Source of the DNA: Sulfitobacter indolifex
GTDB taxonomy: Bacteria > Pseudomonadota > Alphaproteobacteria > Rhodobacterales > Rhodobacteraceae
NCBI RefSeq assembly: GCF_022788655.1
Contig: NZ_CP084951.1
Span: 2,542,001 to 2,606,000, forward strand
Direction of reading: 5' to 3'
DNA: 64,000 nucleotides
Shown here piece by piece: positions 1 through 8,258 of the stretch (its first letter is position 1; each line of letters starts with the position of its first letter). The notes beneath the pieces are model-generated. The model worked only from the letters and a program-made list of their open reading frames with translations, was not told where the DNA came from and searched no databases. The position numbers were made by a program, and so were the translations under genes.

Positions 1-171
1 GATCCGGCGCATCCGGCAGCGGATGAGACTGGCTATGTCAACCGGCCCAATGTCGACCCGATCATTGAAATGGCCAACATGCGCGAAGCATCGCGCAATT
101 ATGAGGCAAACATGAACATGTTCGAGTCCGGCCGCCGGATGCGCAGCCAAATGCTCGACCTGCTGAAGTGA
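1..171 (+). CDS. flgC: Flagellar basal-body rod protein FlgC, 3' end only
   Basis: The first 171 bases are an open frame without a start that ends in TGA at 169-171. The last 56 residues have the typical C-terminal end of a proximal rod protein, with NVDPIIEMANMREASRNYEAN followed by a short tail, the segment that packs as a C-terminal helix in rod and hook proteins. FlgC is one of the proximal rod proteins joining the MS ring to the distal rod. fliE follows after 7 bases, the usual flgB-flgC-fliE order. The 5' part lies outside the window. Confidence 0.9.
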   Translation, partial: DPAHPAADETGYVNRPNVDPIIEMANMREASRNYEANMNMFESGRRMRSQMLDLLK

Positions 172-178
172 GGCTGAC

Positions 179-511
179 ATGAGCGATCCTGCTTCCTTAA
201 TCTCTACCGCCGCCGTCCGGGGTGCCTACCGCACCTCGCAATCGCTGACGGGCCAAAAGGGTGAAGGCATCGCCGAAGAAGCCGGTGCCAGCGCCAATAG
301 TTTCACCAATCTGGTGCAGCAGGCCTCGGAAAGCGCGCTGGAAACGGTGCGCGGGGGCGAGGCCGTGGCCCAAGCCGGGCTGCGCGGCGAGGCGGATACT
401 CAGCAGGTGGTTGAGGCGATGTTGGCGATGGAAAGCACCGTGAAAGTGGCCGTGTCGGTGCGCGATCGCTTTGTCGAAGCCTATCAGGAAATCCTGCGGA
501 TGCCGATCTAG
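179..511 (+). CDS. fliE: Flagellar hook-basal body complex protein FliE
   Basis: Encodes 110 residues, the normal FliE length. FliE joins the MS ring to the rod and is among the first substrates of the flagellar export gate. The C-terminal half, with the VEAMLAMESTVKVAVSVRDRFVEAYQEILRMPI-type ending (about residues 78-110), is the conserved FliE signature. It lies between flgC and fliQ with gaps of only 7 and 3 bases, so it is clearly in one operon with them. Confidence 0.95.
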   Translation: MSDPASLISTAAVRGAYRTSQSLTGQKGEGIAEEAGASANSFTNLVQQASESALETVRGGEAVAQAGLRGEADTQQVVEAMLAMESTVKVAVSVRDRFVEAYQEILRMPI

Positions 512-514
512 GCC

Positions 515-784
515 ATGACCGAAACCCAGACCTATGACATCATCTCTGACACCGTCTGGGCCGTGCTTTTGGCCTCTGGTCCGGTGCTGGGGGTGGCATT
601 GGGCATTGGTTTGGTGATCGCGTTTTTCCAAGCACTGACGCAAATTCAGGAAATGACGCTGACCTTCGTGCCCAAGATCGTGATGATCTTTGTCACCCTG
701 CTGGTCGCGACGCCATTTATGTATGCCACGCTCAAAAACCTGTCGGATACGGTCTTTGACCTCGTGCAAAACGGTGGGCTGTGA
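515..784 (+). CDS. fliQ: Flagellar export gate protein FliQ
   Basis: Encodes 89 residues with two hydrophobic helices (about 16-40 and 53-75), the standard size and layout of FliQ. FliQ forms part of the FliP5-FliQ4-FliR1 export channel in the basal body membrane. The last bases overlap the GTG start of the lytic transglycosylase gene by 4 (GTGA), which indicates translational coupling. Confidence 0.95.
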   Translation: MTETQTYDIISDTVWAVLLASGPVLGVALGIGLVIAFFQALTQIQEMTLTFVPKIVMIFVTLLVATPFMYATLKNLSDTVFDLVQNGGL

Positions 785-1614
785 GGGTGTTTTGGCATAT
801 CGCCCGCGCGGCGGTACTGGGGGTTGTGCTGAGCGCCCCTGCCCTCGCCCAAGGCTGGGGATCATTCTATGAGCCGTCGCAGAAAAACGCCGTGACCAAG
901 ACGGCGCGGACGCTGGCGGCCAAGGGCGGGCCCGAAGGCGTCTGCATCCGCGAAATCCTCGCAGCACAGACCCGACATGGCATTCCTGACAACTTGCTCT
1001 TGGCGATCGGCCTTCAAGAGGCGGGTACGCGGCGCAATGGCCATTTCACGGTCTGGCCCTATGCGGTGAACGCGGCGGGCGAAGGCCGGCTGTTTGACAG
1101 CCGCAACGCCGCGCTTGATTGGGTGGCCGAGCGTCAGGCGAGCGGCATCCGCTCTATCGACGTGGGCTGTATGCAAATTAACATGCGCTGGCACCCGGAT
1201 GCCTTTGCCAACGTGGCCGAAGGTTTTGATCCGCGGGTGAATGTCGATTACGCCGCGCGCTTCCTCAAACGGTTGCACCGGCGCACGGGCAGTTGGATGC
1301 AGGCCGCCGGATCCTATCATTCCTTCGAGCCGGAATACCGCGACGTTTACCTCGACCGGCTGCAAAAGAACATCTCCGCGGCCAATGCGCGGCTGCCGGA
1401 GTTTCAGGCGCTGGCCAGTGCCAGCCCTGTTGCCGTGCGTAAGCGGAAACCTGTGGCGAAATCATCCGGCAGCTACGACAGGCTGGCGGCCAAAGCCACA
1501 TGGGGCGCGCGGATTGGCGGCGCTGAAAACGCCCGCCGCTCGCTCTATTCCGCGCATGAGATGCAGCCGGTGCTGCCACAGTTCACCACCGTCCACGCGG
1601 AGGATGCGGGATGA
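781..1614 (+). CDS. Flagellar-cluster lytic transglycosylase (SLT domain), SltF-like
   Basis: A 277-residue exported protein with an N-terminal signal peptide ending near ALAQ (residues 21-24). An SLT-type lysozyme fold spans about residues 65-190: the likely catalytic Glu80 lies in AIGLQEAG, followed by VGCMQINMRWH and AAGSYHS, which match the GLMQ and AYNAG blocks of the family. Such enzymes cut peptidoglycan so that the rod can pass. The single-domain FlgJ-like gene at 17238 lacks a muramidase domain, so this gene probably supplies that activity, as SltF does in Rhodobacter sphaeroides. Start is GTG, overlapping fliQ by 4 bases. The 3' end overlaps flhA. The C-terminal 80 residues are basic and of unknown role. 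Confidence 0.88.
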   Translation: MRVFWHIARAAVLGVVLSAPALAQGWGSFYEPSQKNAVTKTARTLAAKGGPEGVCIREILAAQTRHGIPDNLLLAIGLQEAGTRRNGHFTVWPYAVNAAGEGRLFDSRNAALDWVAERQASGIRSIDVGCMQINMRWHPDAFANVAEGFDPRVNVDYAARFLKRLHRRTGSWMQAAGSYHSFEPEYRDVYLDRLQKNISAANARLPEFQALASASPVAVRKRKPVAKSSGSYDRLAAKATWGARIGGAENARRSLYSAHEMQPVLPQFTTVHAEDAG

Positions 1615-3695
1615 GCACGAAACCGAATTCCATAATGCCGCAATGGCGCATGTTTGGCGCCAATAAGGACGTCAGCTTTGCCGTCGGCATGTCGCTGGTG
1701 CTGGCGGTTCTGTTCCTGCCGCTGCCACCGATCTTGTTGGACTTTGGGCTGGCGCTGTCGCTGTCGCTCAGCGTGCTGATCTTCATGGTGGCGCTGTGGA
1801 TCCCCTCGCCGTTGCAGTTCAACTCTTTCCCGACGCTGTTGTTGGTCACCACCATGCTGCGCCTGTCGCTGAACGTGGCCTCAACCCGACTAATCCTCAG
1901 CGAAGGCCATGCGGGTCTGCACGCCGCGGGCGATGTGATCCAGGGCTTCTCCAAATTCATCGTGGCAGGCAATTTCGTTATCGGCGTGGTGATCTTTGCC
2001 ATTCTCGTCATCATCAACTTTGTCGTAATTACAAAGGGTTCGACCCGTATCGCCGAGGTTGCTGCGCGGTTCTCGCTGGATGCGATGCCGGGCAAACAGA
2101 TGGCGATTGATGCTGACATGGGTGCCGGGCTGATCGACGAAGACGAAGCGCGTCGTCGCCGTAAAGAGTTGGAAGACGAAAGCGCGTTTTTTGGTGCCAT
2201 GGACGGTGCCTCGAAATTCGTGCGCGGCGACGCGGTGGCGGGGCTGATCATCACGCTGATCAACGTCATCGGCGGCATTCTGATCGGCGTTGTGCAGCGC
2301 GGCATGGGCGTGGGCGATGCCTTTAACGTCTTCACCTCGCTGACCATCGGCGACGGGCTGGTCAGCCAAATTCCGGCGCTGGTGGTGTCGCTGGCGGCCG
2401 GTCTTATCGTGACCAAGGGCGGCACACGGGGTGCGGCGAACGAGGCGGTCTTTGACCAGCTGTCGAACTTCCCCAAGGCGCTTTATATGGCGGCGATCCT
2501 GTTGTTCGGCATCGGCCTTCTGCCGGGCTTTCCGCTGCTGGTCTTTGCGCTGCTGGCCGCTGCCATGGTGGGCTTGGGCGTGGTGATCCAACGCGGCGCG
2601 GCAGAGGCGGCGGAGGCCAAGGCGCAAGCCGATGTTGAGGCGCAGAAAAAACAAGACATGCCTGAGGTCGACAGCAACCCCATGCACCTCGACGAGTTGC
2701 GGCTGGTACTGGGTGAAGGGCTGGTGGCGCTGGCCAACCGTCCCGACGCGGTGCTGCCAAGCAAGATCAAATCGCTGCGCAAACATTTCGCTGAAGAGTT
2801 CGGTTTCCCCATGCCGTCGGTGCGGATCAAGGATGACGTGAGCCTGCCGATCAACAGCTACTCGTTCCAAATCCACGGCGTTGATGTAGCCAAAGGCGAC
2901 ATCCGCGCCAATCAGATGATGGTGATCAATCCCGAAGGCGCACCGCTGCAACTGCCGGGTGAGGCAACGCGCGAGCCGACGTTCGGGCTCGATGCGCTTT
3001 GGGTCGACAGCAAGGTCGCCGATCAAGCCGAGGCGCAGGGCTATACTGTCGTCGATCCCGAAAGTGTCATCACCACGCATCTGACCGAAGTGGTGAAAGA
3101 GAACATGTCTGAGCTGCTCACCTATGGTTCGGCGAAAGAGGCGATTGAGGGGCTGGACCGGAACTACCAAAAACTGGTCAACGATCTGCCCGTCCCCTCC
3201 CCCGCCATTCTGGTGCAGCAGGTCTTGCAGGAACTGCTGCTCGAGCGTGTCTCAATCCGCAACCTGCCGCTGATCGTCGAGGCGATGGCCGAAGCAACAC
3301 GCCAGACCAGCAAGCCCGCGCTGGTGCTTGAAAACGTGCGCCGCCGTTTGTCGAGCCAGATTTGCCAAGGTCTGTCCGATGGGCAGGGGTTTGTGCCCGT
3401 CATCACCCTGTCGCCGTCATGGGAGGCCGAGTTCATTGACGCGGTCAAAATGGTCGGCGATGACCGCACATTCGTCATGTCCCCTAAACGGGTGCAGGAG
3501 TTCGTGCTACAGGCCCGCCAGCAGATCCAGCGCTTCGCCTCTGAAGACAGCTGGCCCGCGCTGATGGTGAACCCCGAGGCGCGGTCTTATGTGCGCTCCA
3601 TGCTGGAGCGGGTCAGCCCGATGACGCCGGTGATCTCTAACGCCGAAATTCATCGCAAAGTGTCGCTGCGGACCGTCGCCACCATCGGGGGCTAG
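1611..3695 (+). CDS. flhA: Flagellar export gate protein FlhA
   Basis: Encodes 694 residues, typical of FlhA, the large export-gate subunit. The N-terminal half holds about eight membrane helices and the conserved family segment around FNSFPTLLLVTTMLRLSLNV and TKGSTRIAEVAARFSLDAMPGKQMAIDAD (about residues 65-165). The rest (from about residue 345) is the cytoplasmic domain that docks chaperone-substrate complexes. ATG overlaps the transglycosylase stop by 4 bases, and fliR follows after 2 bases. Confidence 0.97.
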   Translation: MSTKPNSIMPQWRMFGANKDVSFAVGMSLVLAVLFLPLPPILLDFGLALSLSLSVLIFMVALWIPSPLQFNSFPTLLLVTTMLRLSLNVASTRLILSEGHAGLHAAGDVIQGFSKFIVAGNFVIGVVIFAILVIINFVVITKGSTRIAEVAARFSLDAMPGKQMAIDADMGAGLIDEDEARRRRKELEDESAFFGAMDGASKFVRGDAVAGLIITLINVIGGILIGVVQRGMGVGDAFNVFTSLTIGDGLVSQIPALVVSLAAGLIVTKGGTRGAANEAVFDQLSNFPKALYMAAILLFGIGLLPGFPLLVFALLAAAMVGLGVVIQRGAAEAAEAKAQADVEAQKKQDMPEVDSNPMHLDELRLVLGEGLVALANRPDAVLPSKIKSLRKHFAEEFGFPMPSVRIKDDVSLPINSYSFQIHGVDVAKGDIRANQMMVINPEGAPLQLPGEATREPTFGLDALWVDSKVADQAEAQGYTVVDPESVITTHLTEVVKENMSELLTYGSAKEAIEGLDRNYQKLVNDLPVPSPAILVQQVLQELLLERVSIRNLPLIVEAMAEATRQTSKPALVLENVRRRLSSQICQGLSDGQGFVPVITLSPSWEAEFIDAVKMVGDDRTFVMSPKRVQEFVLQARQQIQRFASEDSWPALMVNPEARSYVRSMLERVSPMTPVISNAEIHRKVSLRTVATIGG

Positions 3696-3697
3696 GG

Positions 3698-4453
3698 ATG
3701 GACCTGTCCGCCCTCCTGACCGACGCGCTGATGGGGTATTTCGTGGTCTTCGCCCGCATCGGCAGCGCGTTGTTGTTCATGCCGGGCTTTGCTGAAACCT
3801 CTGTCCCGACGCGGCATCGGCTGTTCTTTGGCCTGATCCTGAGTGCCACGCTCTATCCCGTGACCGGACTTGGCCCCGTGGCCGAAGACCGCCCCGGTGC
3901 CTTGCTGTTAATTTTTGGTTCTGAGATCACGGTTGGCCTCTGGATCGGGCTGGTCGCCCGCACCCTGCTGTCGGCGCTGCAATTTGCGGGCTATCAGATG
4001 GCGCTGATGTCGGGGCTGGCGAATGCCTTGGCCCCCAACATTGGCGCGTTTGAGGGGGCTACGAGCATGGCGGCGATGTTGCTGATTGGGGCCACGGCGT
4101 TGATCTTTGTCACAGACCTGCACCACCTCATTATCGAGTCGTTGCTGATGTCTTATCAGGTCTTTATCCCCGGCACTTTCATGCTGGCCGATCTGACCGA
4201 TCAGTTTGCCCGCGCCACGCAAGTCAGCCTCTACCTTGGCCTGTCGATCGCCGCCCCCTTCTACGTGGCGGGGCTGGTGCTGAACGTTGGCATGGGCTTG
4301 GCCAACCGCATGATGGCGAGCCTTCAGGTCTTCTTTATCGCGCAGCCGTTGCTGATTGCCGCCGGGCTGGCCTTGATGGTGCTGGCGGTTCCGACCATGA
4401 TGCGCGGGTTTCTTGAGCCATTCGCGGAGTGGCTTACCACCTACGAGTTCTAG
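3698..4453 (+). CDS. fliR: Flagellar export gate protein FliR
   Basis: Encodes 251 residues with about six hydrophobic segments and the family features FARIGSALLFMPGF near the N terminus and ALAPNIGAFEGA in the middle. FliR is the single-copy subunit closing the FliP-FliQ-FliR channel. It sits 2 bases after flhA and 3 bases before flhB, an order common to many flagellar operons. Confidence 0.96.
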   Translation: MDLSALLTDALMGYFVVFARIGSALLFMPGFAETSVPTRHRLFFGLILSATLYPVTGLGPVAEDRPGALLLIFGSEITVGLWIGLVARTLLSALQFAGYQMALMSGLANALAPNIGAFEGATSMAAMLLIGATALIFVTDLHHLIIESLLMSYQVFIPGTFMLADLTDQFARATQVSLYLGLSIAAPFYVAGLVLNVGMGLANRMMASLQVFFIAQPLLIAAGLALMVLAVPTMMRGFLEPFAEWLTTYEF

Positions 4454-4456
4454 GCC

Positions 4457-5575
4457 ATGTCGGACGAAGACAAGAGCAGTAAGACCGAAGAGCCGACGGA
4501 GAAAAAGCTCCGCGACGCGCGCAAGAAAGGCGACGTGCCCCAATCGCGTGAGACCGGCACGGCGATGCTGGTTTTCGCGCTGCTGATGATCCTTGTTTTC
4601 GTGCTGCCAAGTTCGGTTGGTGGCATTGTCGAGGCGCTGCAAGCCCCACTGCTGGAGGCAGGTGTCACCGCCATCGGCACCGGCGGCACAGGATTGGTTG
4701 AGGCTGGCAGTGTGCTGAAATCGCTGGGCTTTACGCTGGGGCTGGCGATGATGCCGGTGGTCGGGATCATGGTGCTGGCGGCGCTTTTTGGGGTGCTGAT
4801 CCAAGGGGAGACCGTGGTCTCAGCCGAGCGCATCAAGCCAAAAATATCGAAACTGAACCCGCTGTCGGGGTTCAAGCGGCTCTTCTCAGCCGAGGCTTTT
4901 GTCGAGTTTGCCAAGAATACGGTCAAGGTGCTGGTGATCGGTTTCATCACCGTCTGGGCCGTGCGCGACATAGCGCAATCGCTGGGCCAGACCCAAGCCT
5001 TCGTGCCCGAAACCCTGCTGGCCGCCACGCTGCAAAAAGTGCGCTGGATCTTCCTTGTAACGGCCACTTTCCTTGTGCCCATCGCCATTGCCGACATCAT
5101 TTGGAAGCGCGCGCAGTGGAAGAAGAAACAGATGATGAGCCTCAAGGAAATCCGCGATGAGCATAAAGACAGCGAGGGCGATCCGCAGATCAAGGGCCGT
5201 CGCGCCGAATTGCGCCGCGCCCGCGCGCGCCAGCGCATCGCGCAGGCGATCCCGGGCGCCAGCGTGGTCCTGACAAACCCGACCCATTACGCCGTGGCGC
5301 TGAAGTATGAACAGGGTGTTGATGACGTGCCGGTCTGCGTGGCCAAAGGTGCCGATGTGATGGCGCAGCGCATCCGCGAACTGGCCAAAGAACACGACAT
5401 CCCGATGATCGAAAACCGCCCGCTGGCCCGCGCGCTTCATGCGGCGGTTGAGGTGGATGATCGCATCCCGATGGAACATTGGCAGGCCGTGGCCGAGATC
5501 ATCGGCTTTGTCATGGACCTGCGCCGCAACGTGCGCCGCAAACCGCCAGCGGGATCGTCCATTCGCGAGGAGTGA
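4457..5575 (+). CDS. flhB: Flagellar export switch protein FlhB
   Basis: Encodes 372 residues: four membrane helices in the first 215 or so, then a basic linker and the cytoplasmic autoprotease domain. The self-cleaving NPTH motif is intact at residues 274-277. FlhB changes export specificity from rod/hook to filament substrates, together with FliK (28757-30082). It is the last gene of this forward operon and converges with the motE-like gene 12 bases further on. Confidence 0.97.
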   Translation: MSDEDKSSKTEEPTEKKLRDARKKGDVPQSRETGTAMLVFALLMILVFVLPSSVGGIVEALQAPLLEAGVTAIGTGGTGLVEAGSVLKSLGFTLGLAMMPVVGIMVLAALFGVLIQGETVVSAERIKPKISKLNPLSGFKRLFSAEAFVEFAKNTVKVLVIGFITVWAVRDIAQSLGQTQAFVPETLLAATLQKVRWIFLVTATFLVPIAIADIIWKRAQWKKKQMMSLKEIRDEHKDSEGDPQIKGRRAELRRARARQRIAQAIPGASVVLTNPTHYAVALKYEQGVDDVPVCVAKGADVMAQRIRELAKEHDIPMIENRPLARALHAAVEVDDRIPMEHWQAVAEIIGFVMDLRRNVRRKPPAGSSIREE

Positions 5576-5587
5576 CCCCCGCCCCGC

Positions 5588-6217
5588 TTAGCGCAGGCGC
5601 AGCCCCTCAAGGTTGCGGTCGGCGGGAAGTTTGGATTGCTCCAGCAAGATTTTGGTGATCAGTCGCGCCCGAACAAGGCTGAAGGAGCCCATGATCTGCG
5701 CCGCGTCCCGTTCCGGCATGGCACCGATCACCTGCACGGCTGTTTCCACGTCGATTTCATCCATGATGCCAGCAGCAACCTGCGGCTTCATGTTGCGGTA
5801 AAGCTCGACCAATTTGGTCATATCTTGGTTGTTGGCCTCTTCGATCACCTTCAACTGCGCGCCGATCTCATCGCGCAGACTGGCGAGCCGGGTTTGCTCG
5901 GCCTTGAGGCTCTGCTCGGCCAGCGCCAGTTTGGCTTCGCGGTCGGCAATCGTGTCGCGTTGATCTTTAAGCAGCGCACGTTCTTCGGCGATGGCTTCGG
6001 CGATCAGGTGGCTTGGTTCGCACATGCCGCTTTCACCCGGCGCGCTGGCGTCATAGCTGGGCGGCGCGGGGGCAGCGGCAAGCTCAACCGGGACCGGGGG
6101 CGTGTCACCGGGCGTCTCAGCAATGGCCATCATCGGCATAAACTCAACTGTGAGCTTGAGCACGCCAGCGACGCCGAGGCCTAAAAGCGCGATCTTTGGC
6201 AGCGAGATACGGCTCAT
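5588..6217 (-). CDS. motE: MotE-like periplasmic motility protein (MgtE_N-type domain)
   Basis: Encodes 209 residues with an N-terminal membrane or signal helix (residues 8-30), a coiled-coil segment rich in E/K/A/L (about 75-130), and a C-terminal domain with the VELYRNMKPQVAAGIMDEID and VIGAMPERDAAQIMGS blocks seen in MotE and in the MgtE N domain. In rhizobia MotE acts in the periplasm as a chaperone for a motility protein. That role is inferred here from the family and from the position at the end of fliL-fliM. It overlaps the gene before it by 4 bases. Confidence 0.75.
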   Translation of the reverse strand: MSRISLPKIALLGLGVAGVLKLTVEFMPMMAIAETPGDTPPVPVELAAAPAPPSYDASAPGESGMCEPSHLIAEAIAEERALLKDQRDTIADREAKLALAEQSLKAEQTRLASLRDEIGAQLKVIEEANNQDMTKLVELYRNMKPQVAAGIMDEIDVETAVQVIGAMPERDAAQIMGSFSLVRARLITKILLEQSKLPADRNLEGLRLR

Positions 6218-6615
6218 TCCTTACGCTCCTTGGTGATGTCGAAAAAGGTGCGGACCAGTTCGGATTTGCCCTGTACCGCCGCCTGGCCGCGTACTTGGCT
6301 GCGCCCTTTAAGGCGTGCGGCGCGCATTTGTGCCGGGCTTTGACCCGCTGAGGAAGCAGGCTCTGTCGCTGTTTGACGGGCGGGCGGCGCTGCGCGCTGA
6401 ACTGGCGGCTCTGCGCGCTGCGTCTTGGCGCTGAGGTCGCGCAGGTCTTCGACCGATTTGGCGGATTGATCGACTGCATTGGAAAAGGCACCGACCATCG
6501 GCTCCATCTCCCTCAGGGTCGCCATCAAAGTGCGCACCCGGCGATCAAGGATAAAAGCGTAAACCAGCGTGCCGATGAGCAGCACGATAATGATGATATC
6601 AATCAAGGCCGTCAT
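6214..6615 (-). CDS. Small single-TM flagellar-operon protein (possibly DUF6468 type)
   Basis: Encodes 133 residues: one N-terminal membrane helix (about 5-24), a helical stretch with VRTLMATLREMEPMVGAF, then a Gln/Ala/Pro-rich, basic tail. I recognise it only as a small protein that recurs beside fliM in alphaproteobacterial flagellar clusters. The DUF6468 name is from memory and unproven. It overlaps the end of fliM by 17 bases and the motE-like start by 4, so it is co-translated with both. Confidence 0.6.
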   Translation of the reverse strand: MTALIDIIIIVLLIGTLVYAFILDRRVRTLMATLREMEPMVGAFSNAVDQSAKSVEDLRDLSAKTQRAEPPVQRAAPPARQTATEPASSAGQSPAQMRAARLKGRSQVRGQAAVQGKSELVRTFFDITKERKE

Positions 6616-7546
6616 CGTCGTCGCTCTCCTCCTTCGTCTCTTTGGGCAGCAGGGATTGGATCACCCGCAGTGCCAACGCGCCGTTGCTGCGTTGACCAAA
6701 GGCCGCTTGGAACATCGGCTGGGCATTGACCATACCGACCACGGGCGTGTCTACCGTCATCCCCAGATCGATCACTTGGCCGGTTTTCCATTCCAGCACT
6801 TCATGCAGGGGGATCGTCACCTCTTGCAAGACACCAGTGATGGTCACCGTGGTGCTGGAAATCTGGTTGTTCATATCCTTGCGCGCGTTGCTGTCGGTGG
6901 GCGAGCGCCCGCCAAGGAACGGCTGCGCCAATTGCGCGCTGACCTCATCCAATGTGCCGTAGGGCAGCACCAGCGCCATATGCCCGCTGCGGTCTTCGAA
7001 TTGCATGTGCATACGCACCAGCACCGTCGCGGTACGCGGGGCGGCCAGCATGACCGACCGGGGGTTGGATTCCAGTGACTGGATGTCGAATTGCACCGGG
7101 CTGACATCCTGCAAACACTGCGCCAAACCCTTGAGCGACAGTTCCGCCAGTCTGCGGCCCAGTTTCTGCTCAATCGCGGTTAACCCACGCGGTTTCCATT
7201 CTTGGGTCGTGGCACGACGCCCGCCCAGCATGATCTCCAACACCGAAAACAGCAGATCCGGTTCCACCACACAGGCGATCTGACTGCCCCAGCCTTCCGC
7301 ATTGGCGATGGCGATAAGCGAGGGCGACTGGATGCTCTCCATCGCGTCCTCATAGGGCATATATTCCAGCGAGGTGAGTTCGATCTCTGGCGCGATCGTG
7401 CAATAGGATTTCAGGTCGGGCACCAGCGCCAGCAGCAGACGGTCGATGATGATCTCAAGCGTGGGCAGGCGCTGGAAGCTTTCGCGCGCCTGACGGATCA
7501 TCGTCTCTTCGAGGCTTAGCGCTTCGGAGGAATCCGCTGTCGTCAT
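6599..7546 (-). CDS. fliM: Flagellar motor switch protein FliM
   Basis: Encodes 315 residues. The central region resembles the CheC-like fold of FliM, and the C-terminal 75 residues form a SpoA domain (VTITGVLQEVTIPLHEVLEWKTGQVIDLG). FliM is the C-ring subunit that couples CheY signalling to rotation. The N-terminal segment is short, and a clear LSQxEIDxL-type CheY-binding peptide is not obvious. The closest stretch is ALSLEETMIRQARESF. The start overlaps the fliL stop (ATGA). Confidence 0.9.
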   Translation of the reverse strand: MTTADSSEALSLEETMIRQARESFQRLPTLEIIIDRLLLALVPDLKSYCTIAPEIELTSLEYMPYEDAMESIQSPSLIAIANAEGWGSQIACVVEPDLLFSVLEIMLGGRRATTQEWKPRGLTAIEQKLGRRLAELSLKGLAQCLQDVSPVQFDIQSLESNPRSVMLAAPRTATVLVRMHMQFEDRSGHMALVLPYGTLDEVSAQLAQPFLGGRSPTDSNARKDMNNQISSTTVTITGVLQEVTIPLHEVLEWKTGQVIDLGMTVDTPVVGMVNAQPMFQAAFGQRSNGALALRVIQSLLPKETKEESDDDDGLD

Positions 7547-8076
7547 TGCACCACCATATCGGCAATCAGTATTTCATGCGGCGCGTCAGTGTGCCCCACC
7601 GCCCGCGCCCGGCGCAGCAGTTCGGTCTTCAGCATCGCCAACCCATAGCTGCCATTCAGGTCGCTGACATGCAACTGACGCAGGAAGTCTTGGAAACTGT
7701 CGCGCAGGTAAATTTCACGCGCGACCAAACGGTCGGCCCCTTCGACGGTCTCATCATAGACCATCAGCATGTTGAGCTTGAGAAACCGGCTGGTCTGCCC
7801 GCCCTGTGGTCCGGTGTCGGTGACGTTCACGATGATCTCGGGGAACGGCATGACCGGCATTTTAACTTCGGCCTTAGGCTTGTCTCCGTGACCGTCGTCC
7901 GCCGCTTCTTCACCATGGGCGTTGTCGGCAGTCTCAACAGTTTCCTCGGCGGCCTCATCCCCACCCAGCCCGGCCATTTTCAGCAGACCAGAAGGGCCAA
8001 TGGCCAGCGTCACCCCGCCCACGCCAGCAAGAAGGCAGAGCAGGACAACAGCAAGGATAGCGAGCGGCTTTTTCAT
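7543..8076 (-). CDS. fliL: Flagellar basal body-associated protein FliL
   Basis: Encodes 177 residues: a short cytoplasmic N terminus, a membrane helix (residues 5-26), a His/Asp/Glu-rich linker, and a C-terminal domain with the ISO-typical FliL pattern (PEIIVNVTD, REIYLRDSFQDFLRQL, ILIADMVVQ). FliL surrounds the stator units and supports motor torque. First gene of the reverse operon fliL-fliM-small protein-motE. A second FliL-like gene lies at 27456-28058. Confidence 0.92.
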   Translation of the reverse strand: MKKPLAILAVVLLCLLAGVGGVTLAIGPSGLLKMAGLGGDEAAEETVETADNAHGEEAADDGHGDKPKAEVKMPVMPFPEIIVNVTDTGPQGGQTSRFLKLNMLMVYDETVEGADRLVAREIYLRDSFQDFLRQLHVSDLNGSYGLAMLKTELLRRARAVGHTDAPHEILIADMVVQ

Positions 8077-8258
8077 TCTTTAACTCTTAGTTGGATCCTG
8101 CGCTGAGCGCCATATGCAAGAACAAATACATCCCCAATCAAGCTTTATTGCAACAGAAACCTGTTTATTTTTCGGTTCTCACAAGTATAAATCGATATAT
8201 GCTTGCATAGTGACGACTGAGCGGAGAATGCTCGGACTATCCAACTGAGTGAGGGCCC
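8077..8258. promoter_or_regulatory. Divergent control region fliL / fliF
   Basis: This 182-base AT-richer gap separates the diverging fliL and fliF operons, so it must hold both promoters. A short perfect inverted repeat, TATGC-TT-GCATA, lies at 8198-8209, about 50 bases before the fliF start. I could not assign clear sigma-70, sigma-54 or CtrA elements. Confidence 0.55.

Noticed and set aside
197..967. Long reverse-strand open frame (256 codons) opposite fliE and fliQ
   Set aside because: Composition is Arg/His/Gly-rich, as expected for an antisense frame in GC-rich DNA, and the forward frames are clear flagellar genes.
1890..3170. Reverse-strand open frame of 426 codons inside flhA
   Set aside because: Antisense shadow of a strongly conserved gene; no ribosome-binding site or family features.
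8077..8258. Sigma-54 promoter (GG-N10-GC) before fliF
   Set aside because: No stretch fits the TGGCAC-N5-TTGCA pattern convincingly.
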